A stretch of DNA of 64,000 bases, taken from contig JAGTRS010000008.1 of the NCBI GenBank assembly GCA_018262195.1, positions 1 to 64,000 on the forward strand, given 5' to 3'. The translations under genes were made by a program, and so were the position numbers. The DNA is from Pseudomonadota bacterium (GTDB taxonomy: Bacteria; Pseudomonadota; Gammaproteobacteria; Burkholderiales; Rhodocyclaceae). Below the pieces are notes generated by a model. It saw only the letters and a program-made list of their open reading frames with translations, ran no database searches and was not told the origin of the DNA. Shown piece by piece: positions 17,297-26,009 of this stretch (positions are counted from its first letter, which is position 1; each line of letters starts with the position of its first letter).

Positions 17297-17860
17297 TTAC
17301 TTCACGCCGAACTGCTCACGCAGGCAGGCCTTGTGTTCCGGGCCGAACTTGTCCTTGCAGGCGGCGCGGGCTTTCTGGTGCTGGTCGCAGCGGGCCTGGT
17401 TGGGCGCCTTGCTGCAATCGACCGGGGGCATCTTCTGCTGTACGCACTGGCGGAAGGCGGGGCCGGCCTGGTCCTGGCATTCCTTGTAGGCCATCTTGCG
17501 CGATTCGCATTGCTGCGGGTTGGCTGATTTGCTGCAGTCAAAATTCTGCCGCTGTTCTTGCATGCATTGCCGGCGCTGTGGCCCGGCGCTGTCCTTGCAG
17601 GCTTCGAAGGCTTTGGCGCGGGCTTCACGGTGAGCCGTGCAGGCGGCGGGGTTCGGTGCCTGGCTGCAGTCGCGCGGGGCGCGGGCGCGCGGTCCGCCGC
17701 CTTGTGCCATGCCTGGACCCATTCCGGCGCCCATTCCCGGTCCCATGCCTGTCATTCCTCCGCCCATTCCACCCATGCCGGGTCCGGGTTGGGCGCTGGC
17801 TGGCAGGCAGATCAGGGATGTCATCAAGGCAGTAGCGATCATCATCAGACGGGTTTTCAT
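17297..17860 (-). CDS. Secreted cysteine-repeat protein with Gly/Met-rich head
   Basis: A 187-residue exported protein. A signal peptide (cleavage near ASAQP at 21-25) is followed by a Gly/Met/Pro-rich stretch (about 26-55) with many GM pairs, then about 130 residues built of three to four repeats of roughly 35 residues with the pattern DCSxAxNPxxC, then ACKDxAGPxxRxC. The regular Cys spacing suggests either disulfide-linked helical hairpins or metal binding; Met-rich heads are seen in copper-handling proteins. Not recognised as a named family. Divergent from the orphan GspE-like gene. Confidence 0.78.
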   Translation of the reverse strand: MKTRLMMIATALMTSLICLPASAQPGPGMGGMGGGMTGMGPGMGAGMGPGMAQGGGPRARAPRDCSQAPNPAACTAHREARAKAFEACKDSAGPQRRQCMQEQRQNFDCSKSANPQQCESRKMAYKECQDQAGPAFRQCVQQKMPPVDCSKAPNQARCDQHQKARAACKDKFGPEHKACLREQFGVK

Positions 17861-17995
17861 TTTGGGCTCCTTGTGAGTGGTTACAGCTTCATTCTAGGTG
17901 TCATGTAGGGATTGTTCCCGGCAAGTTGTAAAGGAGTGCTAACAGGCTGCTTGCTGCTTACAAATGGTTACGTGCTGCGTGCTATATTGCCGCGC

Positions 17996-19780
17996 ATGAA
18001 TGACAAGAATGTAGGCGAACATCGCCTGGCACTGACTGAAGTGCTCGACTGGATGGTGGAGGATGAGCTGGTTGGCCGCGAGGCAGCCGACTCGCTGAAG
18101 ACCGAGCGCCGTTTGCATGGGGGAAAGATCCATCCCCTGGTTGTCATCGCCGATCAAAAGTGGCGCACCACCAAGCCGACTACCCGCCTGCTCAGCATTG
18201 AGGCGCTCACCGAATGGCTGGCCGCCCGGGTTGGCCTCGATTACCTGCACATCGACCCGCTGAAGATCGACTTCACCGGTGTCGCCGAGGTGATGTCCAG
18301 CGCCTATGCCGCCCGCTTCGGCATTCTGCCGGTGCAGGTCACGACCCGGGAAATCGTCATTGCCACGGCCGAGCCTTTCGTTCGCGAATGGGTCGAGGAA
18401 TTGCAGCAAATCCTGCGCAAGCAGATTCGCCGGGTGATGGCCAATCCGGATGACATCAGCCGTTATCTGGTCGAGTTCTTCAACCTGGCCAAGTCGGTCA
18501 AGAAGGCTGCTGCCAAGGGCGAGATTACATCCGGGTTGTCGAGCTTCGAGCAGCTAGTCGAGCTGGGCAAGGGCAACAAGCAGTTCGACGCCAACGACCA
18601 GCACATCGTCCATATCGTGGACTGGCTGTGGCAATACGCCTTTGACCAGCGGGCTTCAGATATTCACATCGAGCCGCGGCGTGATCTAGGTATCGTGCGT
18701 TTCCGGATTGATGGTGTGCTGCATCAGGTCTACCAGATTCCGATGGCCGTGATGAACGCCATGACCAGTCGCATCAAGCTGCTCGGTCGGATGGACGTTA
18801 TCGAGAAGCGCCGTCCGCAGGATGGCCGCATCAAGACACGCACGCCATCCGGGCAGGAGGTCGAGTTGCGCTTGTCGACCTTGCCGACGGCCTTTGGCGA
18901 AAAGCTGGTGATGCGGATTTTTGACCCGGAAGTGCTGGTCCGTGATTTCCGCTCGCTCGGTTTCTCGGATGAGGACCAGACGCGCTGGAAGCAGATGACT
19001 GCCTCGCCGAATGGCATCATCCTGGTCACCGGGCCGACCGGTTCGGGCAAGACGACGACGCTCTATACGACGCTGAAGCAATTGGCGACGCCGGAGGTGA
19101 ACGTCTGCACCATCGAGGATCCGATCGAAATGGTCGAGGCCTCGTTCAACCAGATGCAGGTCAGCCACGCCATCGACCTCGGCTTCTCCGACGGTGTGCG
19201 TGCCCTGATGCGACAGGATCCGGACATCGTGATGATCGGTGAAATCCGCGATCTGGAAACGGCTGAAATGGCCATCCAGGCGGCCTTGACCGGCCACCTC
19301 GTGCTGTCGACGCTGCACACCAACGATGCACCGTCGGCGATCACACGCATGCTGGATCTCGGCGTGCCGGCCTATCTGATCAACTCGACCCTGCTCGGTG
19401 TCATGGCCCAGCGTCTGGTCCGGACATTGTGCCCGCATTGCAAAAAGCCTACGCCGACCACCGAGGAGCAACGTGCTGCCTGGCGGTCGCTCGTGGCTCC
19501 ATGGAAATCGGCCGAACCGGCCCAGATCTGGCAGCCGGTTGGTTGTCTGGAATGCCGGATGACCGGTTATACCGGGCGGGTCGGCGTCTATGAAATTCTG
19601 GTCAATTCGCCCGAGATTCGCCGGCTGATCAAGCCCTTGACGGAAATCCCCAAGCTGCGTGAGCAGGCTTTCCGCGAGGGCATGCGTCCGCTGCGTATTT
19701 CCGGCGCGCTGAAAGTGGCGCAGGGGCTGACCTCGCTGGAAGAGGTCATCAAGGTCGCGCCACCATCTGATGATAGTTAG
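17996..19780 (+). CDS. Orphan GspE/PulE-type secretion ATPase
   Basis: A 594-residue type II secretion/type IV pilus ATPase. An N-terminal MshEN/T2SSE_N-like domain covers about 20-160; the RecA-like motor has Walker A GPTGSGKTTTLYTTL, Asp box EDPIEM, Walker B-region IVMIGEIRDLETAE and His box TGHLVLSTLHTNDA. Paired cysteines LCPHC and CLEC form the usual zinc module. The ATG at 17996 aligns with family starts, though no clear ribosome site precedes it. No pilin or GspF gene is adjacent, so it may serve a pilus machine encoded elsewhere. Confidence 0.88.
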   Translation: MNDKNVGEHRLALTEVLDWMVEDELVGREAADSLKTERRLHGGKIHPLVVIADQKWRTTKPTTRLLSIEALTEWLAARVGLDYLHIDPLKIDFTGVAEVMSSAYAARFGILPVQVTTREIVIATAEPFVREWVEELQQILRKQIRRVMANPDDISRYLVEFFNLAKSVKKAAAKGEITSGLSSFEQLVELGKGNKQFDANDQHIVHIVDWLWQYAFDQRASDIHIEPRRDLGIVRFRIDGVLHQVYQIPMAVMNAMTSRIKLLGRMDVIEKRRPQDGRIKTRTPSGQEVELRLSTLPTAFGEKLVMRIFDPEVLVRDFRSLGFSDEDQTRWKQMTASPNGIILVTGPTGSGKTTTLYTTLKQLATPEVNVCTIEDPIEMVEASFNQMQVSHAIDLGFSDGVRALMRQDPDIVMIGEIRDLETAEMAIQAALTGHLVLSTLHTNDAPSAITRMLDLGVPAYLINSTLLGVMAQRLVRTLCPHCKKPTPTTEEQRAAWRSLVAPWKSAEPAQIWQPVGCLECRMTGYTGRVGVYEILVNSPEIRRLIKPLTEIPKLREQAFREGMRPLRISGALKVAQGLTSLEEVIKVAPPSDDS

Positions 19781-19854
19781 AATTAACTAATTCGTCGGAA
19801 CTAGCCAATCGGACACATTGTGTAGATAATTGCCCCTCTTCGATTGGGGGCATT

Positions 19855-20628
19855 ATGGCCGTTGAACTTTTCAATGATGGTAACCACATCGTCCACGCGT
19901 TCTACGATCTGGTGGATGATTCGGCGAGTGGCGCAGTTCAGTGCAACCAGTTCCTGGTCGTCAATCATGGCCACGGCGCCCTGATCGATCCCGGTGGCAA
20001 CATGACCTACACCGGCCTGCTGATGGACATGCAGAAGCATTTCTCGTCGAAGGATCTGGACTACATTCTGGCCTCGCACCCGGATCCGGACATCATTGCT
20101 TCGGTCAATAAATGGTTCATCGCCTCGCATTGCAAGGTGATGATTTCCAGCCTGTGGACACGGTTTGTACCGCATTTTACGACCGGCAAGGACATCTCCG
20201 GCCGCATCCTCGGCATTCCGGATCAGGGGGCGGTGATTCGCCTTGGCCAGTGCCAGATATTGGCCTTGCCAGCCCACTTCATGCACGCTGAAGGCAATTT
20301 TCAGTTCTACGATCCGATTTCGAAGATCCTGTTTTCGGGCGACTTGGGCACCTCATTGGTGACCCACGAGCAGGCAGCCGAGCCGATCACCGATTTTGCC
20401 AGCCATGTGAAATATATGGAGCCATTCCATCGGCGTTACATTGTCTCGCGCAAGGTTTGCCGATTCTGGGCCAATATGGTTCGTCAGCTCGACATCGAAC
20501 AGATCGTGCCACAGCACGGGGCGCGTTTTGTCGGCAAGCAGGCGATCAACGATTTCATCAGCTGGGTCGAGAGCATCGAATGCGGCATCGACCTGATGAC
20601 GCAGAGTAGCTATCAGATTCCCCGTTAA
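19855..20628 (+). CDS. Metallo-beta-lactamase-fold protein, ODP-like di-iron type
   Basis: A 257-residue MBL-fold protein resembling the ODP/FprA lactamase module that binds a di-iron centre and reacts with O2. The first metal motif reads HPDPDI (75-80) rather than HxHxDH, as in flavodiiron-type proteins where HxExDH is usual. Further ligands are likely His141/His144 (HFMHAEGN), Asp163 (FSGDLG) and the His of PQHGARF. No flavodoxin domain is fused. It begins 74 bp after the orphan GspE-type gene on the same strand. An oxygen-sensing role is inference from the family. Confidence 0.78.
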   Translation: MAVELFNDGNHIVHAFYDLVDDSASGAVQCNQFLVVNHGHGALIDPGGNMTYTGLLMDMQKHFSSKDLDYILASHPDPDIIASVNKWFIASHCKVMISSLWTRFVPHFTTGKDISGRILGIPDQGAVIRLGQCQILALPAHFMHAEGNFQFYDPISKILFSGDLGTSLVTHEQAAEPITDFASHVKYMEPFHRRYIVSRKVCRFWANMVRQLDIEQIVPQHGARFVGKQAINDFISWVESIECGIDLMTQSSYQIPR

Positions 20629-20644
20629 CGACGCCTGAGCGGCG

Positions 20645-21076
20645 TCAGATCAGGCTGGACTTGCGGCGCACCGCGTCGACGTAGGCCATCGCATCCATCG
20701 GTTTGCCTTCGCGCTGGGCGCGCCAGATCGTTTCGCCGAGACATTCGAGCAGCACATGCTCGGCATCGTGCGGGTCCATCCGGGCACGCAACTGCTCGAA
20801 GGCCATGCGAATGCCCGGTGGCTGGTCGATGCTGACCTGCTCATGAATGGCCAGGTGCAGCGACAGGTGGAGGAAGGGGTTCATCGCCCCGCCTTCCGGA
20901 GTCCATTCTTTATCGATGGCGGAATTTGCATCGCTCAGCATTGCCTGGTATTCCGGATGGCGGGCGGCAATGTCGGCCGCCGTGACCTCGGCCCCGACGA
21001 GCGGCAGACGTTCGACGTGTTTCTTCCAGGCATCACAGAAAAAGCGGCGAACCTGTTCGCGGGAGGGATTAAACAT
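20645..21076 (-). CDS. DUF1841 family protein
   Basis: A 143-residue cytosolic protein opening with MFNPSREQVRRFFCDAW, the hallmark of DUF1841, a betaproteobacterial and gammaproteobacterial family without known function. It contains HLSLHLAIHEQ and HDAEHVLLECLGE helices rich in His and Glu. The ATG at 21076 gives the family length and overlaps the FIST gene end by 8 bp; longer frames read through that neighbour. Confidence 0.85.
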   Translation of the reverse strand: MFNPSREQVRRFFCDAWKKHVERLPLVGAEVTAADIAARHPEYQAMLSDANSAIDKEWTPEGGAMNPFLHLSLHLAIHEQVSIDQPPGIRMAFEQLRARMDPHDAEHVLLECLGETIWRAQREGKPMDAMAYVDAVRRKSSLI

Positions 21077-22085
21077 GGATGCTTTCGAATAACAGGGTGA
21101 GTACGGCGTTGTGAAACAGGCGGTTCTGTCCGCCCTGTGGAATGATTTGACCGGTGCCGTAGGCGCCGAGCAAGGGAGTGTCGGGAAATGCCTCGCGAAA
21201 CGCCAGCAGGTCGCGGTCATCATCGCCATAAAACAGTGGCCCGCGACCGATGCAGGAGAACATCAGCCCGAAATCCGGTGCTTCATGAGGGGAGGCTGCG
21301 GCGCTCAGCGCCTGGCGTATCTCGTGTTCAGCGGCCAGCGGCTGGCGAATTGCCCAGGTGATCAGTTCGCCATCGTTCAAGGTGTCGGCCAAGGCCAGCG
21401 ATCCATCCCCATTGGCCGACAGGATGGCGATGCCCGGCTCGTCCAACTGGCGCAGGATGGCGATCTGGTGCAGCGGCGGGTACTCGCGCAGCTCCGGGGG
21501 GAGCGCACGGTAAAGGCTGTCGATGGCCCGGTGGCCTCCGACGCGTCCCAGTTCGTAGCCTTGGCAATGCTCGACCGGCAGCGGTTCGCCGAGCAGGCGC
21601 AAGCCACTGGAACGGGCCATCCGGACATTCAGGCCGGGGAGATGGGTTTCAGCGCAAGCGTTGTCCGTGGTTCGGCCATTCGACCAAGCCATAGCATCGG
21701 CATCGATCAATCCCGCCCGAGGCGAGCCATCCTGCCAGTCGAAGGGCAGACGGCCCTGGCCGCTGAAGGAAAGGATCGGTGATCCGGTCGGCGTTTTCTT
21801 GCTCGGCGAGGAATAGACGAGTACAGCCGCCGCTGGCTGGTCGAGTCGCCAGCCGCGCTCGGTAAACAGGCCGCTGGCGGTGCAGCCGCTGACTGAGAGG
21901 GTACCGGCAGCGCGTGCTGCGGCAAGAATGGCTGGCTGCGGGTTGCGGATGAAATCGCGGGTCAGCAAAAGAATGACGTTTTCCGCCCGTTCCATTCCTG
22001 CTGCCGCCAATGCGGCTTGAACGGCGTCGCGGGCCAACTCGGGCGCCGGTCGATGCCCGGTGACCAGTCCGGTGGCAACTTTCAT
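21069..22085 (-). CDS. FIST domain sensory protein
   Basis: A 338-residue FIST N/FIST C protein, predicted to bind small ligands such as amino acids. The N half opens with VATGLVTGHRPAPELARDAVQAAL and contains the SVSGCTASGLF glycine turn; the C half ends with FSCIGRGPLFYG and PLLGAYGTGQIIP, the typical FIST C motifs. No output domain is attached. The ATG at 22085 overlaps the nth stop (ATGA), showing translational coupling in an nth-FIST-DUF1841 operon. Confidence 0.82.
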   Translation of the reverse strand: MKVATGLVTGHRPAPELARDAVQAALAAAGMERAENVILLLTRDFIRNPQPAILAAARAAGTLSVSGCTASGLFTERGWRLDQPAAAVLVYSSPSKKTPTGSPILSFSGQGRLPFDWQDGSPRAGLIDADAMAWSNGRTTDNACAETHLPGLNVRMARSSGLRLLGEPLPVEHCQGYELGRVGGHRAIDSLYRALPPELREYPPLHQIAILRQLDEPGIAILSANGDGSLALADTLNDGELITWAIRQPLAAEHEIRQALSAAASPHEAPDFGLMFSCIGRGPLFYGDDDRDLLAFREAFPDTPLLGAYGTGQIIPQGGQNRLFHNAVLTLLFESIHV

Positions 22086-22714
22086 ACTGTTTTGCCGCGA
22101 AAACTGCAGAGATCCAGCACCACGCAGCGGCTGCATTCCGGCTTGCGGGCCTTGCAAATGTAGCGGCCATGCAGGATCAGCCAGTGGTGAGCGTCTTTCT
22201 TGAATTCGTCCGGCGTGACGCGGAGCAACTTTTGCTCCACTTCCTGCACCGTTTTCCCCGGAGCCAGACCGGTACGGTTGCCAAGACGGAAGATGTGGGT
22301 ATCGACGGCGATAGTCGGGTGGCCGAAAGCCGTGTTGAGGACGACATTGGCTGTCTTGCGGCCAACGCCGGGCAGTGCCTCGAGAGATTCCCGGTCTTCG
22401 GGCACGTTGCCGCCGTGCTGTTCAACGAGCATGCGACAGGTCGCAATGACATTCTTGGCCTTGGTCCGGAACAGGCCAATGGTCTTGATGTATTCCGTCA
22501 ATCCCTCTTCACCCAGGGCCAGCATGGCCTCCGGCGTCGGTGCCACCGGGAATAGTCGCAGCGTCGCCTTGTTGACGCCAACGTCGGTCGCTTGCGCCGA
22601 CAGGATGACGGCAATCAGCAACTGAAACGGAGTGGCGTAGTGCAGTTCTGTCGTCGGCGCCGGATTGGCGTCGCGCAGGCGACTGTAGAACTGTTCGATA
22701 TGGGTTTTTTTCAC
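22082..22714 (-). CDS. nth: Endonuclease III
   Basis: DNA glycosylase/AP lyase of base excision repair acting on oxidised pyrimidines; about 210 residues, the E. coli Nth length. Seen: helix-hairpin-helix LPGVGRKTANVVL with the catalytic Lys, AVDTH with the catalytic Asp, and the C-terminal 4Fe-4S ligands C-X6-C-X2-C-X5-C (CKARKPECSRCVVLDLC). The GTG at 22714 matches the family N-terminus (KKTHIEQFYSRLRDANPAPTTEL), although no clear ribosome site was seen. In enterobacteria nth lies just after the rnf/rsx operon; here two genes intervene. Confidence 0.95.
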   Translation of the reverse strand: MKKTHIEQFYSRLRDANPAPTTELHYATPFQLLIAVILSAQATDVGVNKATLRLFPVAPTPEAMLALGEEGLTEYIKTIGLFRTKAKNVIATCRMLVEQHGGNVPEDRESLEALPGVGRKTANVVLNTAFGHPTIAVDTHIFRLGNRTGLAPGKTVQEVEQKLLRVTPDEFKKDAHHWLILHGRYICKARKPECSRCVVLDLCSFRGKTV

Positions 22715-22805
22715 GGAGTAGGTAGTAATACGGATTGTCAGTCGCCGGTGAATGCGCGATATTGCTGAAAACAAAATTCTACCTGACAGAGAAGGTGGGG
22801 ACGCC

Positions 22806-24215
22806 ATGCCGCAAACAACAGAAGGCAATTGCATTGCCCTGACGCACTTGGTCGAAGGAAATCCTGTGGCGACGATTGTCATCGACGCCCAGCATAAAGT
22901 CACTCACTGGAATCGGGCCTGCGCCGTTCTGACCGGGGTCGCGGCCGGAGAAATGATCGGGCGTTCCGAACAATGGCGTGCGTTTTATGATTTTGCTCGC
23001 CCGATTCTTGCCGATCTGGTGGTCGATGACGTCGTCGATGCCGAAGTCGAACATTTCTATGATGGAAAATCCGGGCGTTCCGCGCTGATTCCCGATGCCT
23101 TCGAGGCGGAGGATTTTTTTCCGGCTTTCGGGCAGGGCGGACGCTGGTTGTTTTTTACTGCTGCCGCGATCCGCAATGCTAATGGTGAAATCATCGGGGC
23201 GATCGAAACGCTGCAGGATGTGACCGAGCGGCGCGTTGCAGAAGCTGCCCTGCGCGAGAAAGAGGCGTATCTGGCGCAAATTGTCGATGGCTCTTCGGTG
23301 GCAACGCTGGTCATTGATTCGCAGCATCGGGTCACTCACTGGAACCGGGCTTGCGAGGTGCTGACAGGAACCTTGGCCAAGGAGGTCATCGGTACCGGCA
23401 AGCAGTGGAAAAGCTTCTACCCCTCCCCGCGTCCGATCATGGCCGATTTGATCATCGACCATGCCAATGAAAATGCTGTCGATCGCCTGTATCACGGGCG
23501 ATTTCGTCCTTCGCCTCTGATTCCAGGAGGCTACGAGGCGGAAGATTTTTTCCCGCATTTCGGGGAGAGAGGCCGCTGGCTGTTTTTCACGGCGGCGCCA
23601 CTACGCAACGGCACTGGTCAGGTGATCGGCGCCATCGAGACACTGCAGGATGTGACAGAGCGCCGACGGGCCGAAGAGGCTTTGCGCGAAAGCGAAGAGC
23701 GCTATCGTTCACTGAGCCAGACCGATTCACTGACCGGCCTGTTCAATTCGCGGCATCTGCATGAACAACTCCCTGGCGAACTGGAGCGAACGGCACGCTA
23801 TGGGCGACCGCTATCGCTGCTGGTGCTCGATTGCGATAACTTCAAGTCCGTCAATGACTGCTACGGTCATTTGGGTGGAGACAAGGTATTGCAGAATCTG
23901 GCGACAGCGATCAGGCAATGCTTGCGGCGTTCGGATTTGGCATTCCGCTATGGTGGAGAGGAATTTGTCGTTTTATTGCCGGAGACAGACATCCTGGCTG
24001 CTACCGCCATAGCAGAGCGTTTACGCGAACTGTTTGCCGGCATTGAAACGCATGTGCCCTCCGGCTATGCCGTTCGCTGCACGGTCAGTATCGGGGTGGC
24101 TGAATGCATGGCAGGCGACGACGAAGCATCGCTGGTCCGCCGCGCCGACGAAGCATGCTATGTCGCCAAGGAGCGTGGCAAGAACTGCGTCGTCACGGCA
24201 AACTTACCCAGCTGA
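22806..24215 (+). CDS. PAS-PAS-GGDEF diguanylate cyclase
   Basis: A 469-residue signalling protein without membrane span. Two PAS domains (about 10-140 and 150-285) are near-duplicates sharing THWNRAC, ADL, AEDFFP, GRWLFFTAA and GAIETLQDVTERR. A GGDEF domain follows with signature RYGGEEF and an upstream inhibitory-site RRSD. It should make cyclic di-GMP in response to a signal sensed by PAS. Start at 22806 is preferred because AAGGTGGGG lies just upstream. The 3' end overlaps the convergent rlmN-like gene by 12 bp. Confidence 0.88.
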   Translation: MPQTTEGNCIALTHLVEGNPVATIVIDAQHKVTHWNRACAVLTGVAAGEMIGRSEQWRAFYDFARPILADLVVDDVVDAEVEHFYDGKSGRSALIPDAFEAEDFFPAFGQGGRWLFFTAAAIRNANGEIIGAIETLQDVTERRVAEAALREKEAYLAQIVDGSSVATLVIDSQHRVTHWNRACEVLTGTLAKEVIGTGKQWKSFYPSPRPIMADLIIDHANENAVDRLYHGRFRPSPLIPGGYEAEDFFPHFGERGRWLFFTAAPLRNGTGQVIGAIETLQDVTERRRAEEALRESEERYRSLSQTDSLTGLFNSRHLHEQLPGELERTARYGRPLSLLVLDCDNFKSVNDCYGHLGGDKVLQNLATAIRQCLRRSDLAFRYGGEEFVVLLPETDILAATAIAERLRELFAGIETHVPSGYAVRCTVSIGVAECMAGDDEASLVRRADEACYVAKERGKNCVVTANLPS

Positions 24216-25277
24216 TTGGGTGGCATTTTTCAGACGTTTCAGCGATATCTTTTGAGCACCGCTGGCCTCGGTAGCGCCCTGGCTGCGTGCCCGTAGCTGG
24301 CCACATCCGCCATCGACATCCTGCCCGACCGAATTGCGCACCGTCGTCCGGATGCCCTTGGCGTGGAGATAACGGGTCAGTTCGGTGATCCGCTCGACCG
24401 GTGGGCGCTGGTAGGACAGAGCCGCCGTCGCGTTGTACGGAATCAGGTTCATGATCGCGTACTTGCCTGTGAGCAGGCGAACGATGCCGTCCATTTCTTC
24501 AATGCTGTCGTTGATGCCGTCGATCAGCGTCCATTGGTACTGGATTGGGTAACTCGTTGTCCGTGCGTAATGTTCGGCCAGTTCGACCAGTTCAACCGGA
24601 GCTATGCGGGACGCCTTGGGCAGCAATTCGGCACGCAGTTCGGCCCGGGTCGAATGCAGCGAAATGGCCAGTGCCGGCTTGACGGTTTCCTTCGGCAGCC
24701 GCTCGAAAACGCGCAAATCGCCAACCGTCGAGAAAACCAGATTCTTGTGGCCGATGCCGCCGGCCGTGCCAAGCAGATCAATCGCTTCGAGCACGTTTTC
24801 GATGTTGTGCGACGGCTCGCCCATGCCCATGAAAACGACGCGCGTCACCTTGCGCCGGGCGCGGCCGATGATGACCTGAGCGACCATCTCGCCGCTGCTT
24901 ACCTGACGCAGCAGGCCATCACGACCGGTCATGCAGAAGGTGCAGCCAACGGCGCAGCCGATCTGCGTCGAAATGCACAGGCCGTCGCGCGGCAGCAGCA
25001 CGCTTTCAACGGTCTGACCATCGGCCAGCTCGACGAGCAGGCGCGACGAGCCATCCTCGCCCGGATGTTCAGAGCGGACGCGAGCCAGCGCCGAGAGTTC
25101 ATCGTGCAAGCCGGGTAGCGCATGGCGCAGGGCCAGCGGCAGAAAGGTTTCCGGTGGGTGGTTGCGTGGCCCGGAATCGAGCGGTTTGCCCTGCGCCCAG
25201 GCGCGCATGACGCGGTCGACGTGGCAATCTTTGGCACCCGTGGCGAACAGGGCTTGGCGGATGGTTTCGATACGCAT
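24204..25277 (-). CDS. rlmN: RlmN/Cfr-family radical SAM methyltransferase
   Basis: A 357-residue radical SAM enzyme of the RlmN type, which methylates C2 of A2503 in 23S rRNA and A37 in some tRNAs. Radical SAM cysteines are C108, C112 and C115 (CAVGCTFC); the thiyl-forming Cys is C325 (GGCGQLR). GMGEPSHN and ISLHSTRAE are typical. It is somewhat short at the N-terminus and lies 42 bp behind rnfE, away from the ndk/pilF context usual for betaproteobacterial rlmN, so it could be a second, paralogous copy. Confidence 0.82.
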   Translation of the reverse strand: MRIETIRQALFATGAKDCHVDRVMRAWAQGKPLDSGPRNHPPETFLPLALRHALPGLHDELSALARVRSEHPGEDGSSRLLVELADGQTVESVLLPRDGLCISTQIGCAVGCTFCMTGRDGLLRQVSSGEMVAQVIIGRARRKVTRVVFMGMGEPSHNIENVLEAIDLLGTAGGIGHKNLVFSTVGDLRVFERLPKETVKPALAISLHSTRAELRAELLPKASRIAPVELVELAEHYARTTSYPIQYQWTLIDGINDSIEEMDGIVRLLTGKYAIMNLIPYNATAALSYQRPPVERITELTRYLHAKGIRTTVRNSVGQDVDGGCGQLRARSQGATEASGAQKISLKRLKNATQSAG

Positions 25278-25319
25278 GCGGGCGTTTTTGTCAGGCCCGC
25301 AACGGGCAGCCGGGAGCGA

Positions 25320-26009
25320 TCAGTGGCAGCCGGCGGTGGCGACCGGGGCCGGCGGCTTCTGTTTGTTACGCTCGGCGGCGCGGGCTTCCATCCAGTTTTT
25401 CCAGGCGATCAGGCAACCGAGCAGGATGAAGGCGCCGGGCGGCAGCAGGGCGAGCAGGAAGCCGGGGTAGCTTTCGGGCAGCACCTGAATAGGTTGCAGG
25501 TTGGGGAAAACCATGTCGATGCCGCCAAGGATGGTGCCGCTACCGAGAAACTCGCGCATGGCGCCAAGCAGGGCAAGGGTCCACAACATGCCGACGCCCA
25601 TGAAAATCCCGTCAAAGGTCGACTGGAGAGGGGCGTTCTTGGCAGCAAAGGCCTCGACGCGGGCGAGCACAATGCAATTGGTGACGATCAGCGGAATGAA
25701 AATGCCGAGCACCAGGTAAAGCTCGTGCAGGTTGGCGTTGAACAGCAGGTCGACGACGGTGACCAGGGCGGCAACGATCAGGATGAAGACCGGGATGCGG
25801 ATTTCGTGCGGGATCAGGTTGCGCAGGCTGGAAATCGCTACACCCGAGAGTGCCATGACGATGATGGTGGCCAGCGACAGCATGATGCCATTGACGGCGT
25901 TGGTGGTCACCGCGAGCAGCGGGCACAGGCCGAGAATCTGGACGATGGAGGTGTTCTGCTTCCAGATGCCGTTGCTGGCGATGGTCTTGAATTCGTCACG
26001 CGTGATCAT
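25320..26009 (-). CDS. rnfE: Rnf complex subunit RnfE
   Basis: A 229-residue polytopic subunit of the ion-translocating ferredoxin:NAD+ oxidoreductase (Rnf/Rsx). About six helices, with the paired LGLCPLLAVTTNAVNG and IPLIVTNCIVLARVEAFA motifs whose cysteines hold the intramembrane iron-sulfur cluster with RnfA. Last gene of rnfABCDGE; it overlaps rnfG by 4 bp. The C-terminal tail is Lys/Pro-rich. Confidence 0.95.
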   Translation of the reverse strand: MITRDEFKTIASNGIWKQNTSIVQILGLCPLLAVTTNAVNGIMLSLATIIVMALSGVAISSLRNLIPHEIRIPVFILIVAALVTVVDLLFNANLHELYLVLGIFIPLIVTNCIVLARVEAFAAKNAPLQSTFDGIFMGVGMLWTLALLGAMREFLGSGTILGGIDMVFPNLQPIQVLPESYPGFLLALLPPGAFILLGCLIAWKNWMEARAAERNKQKPPAPVATAGCH

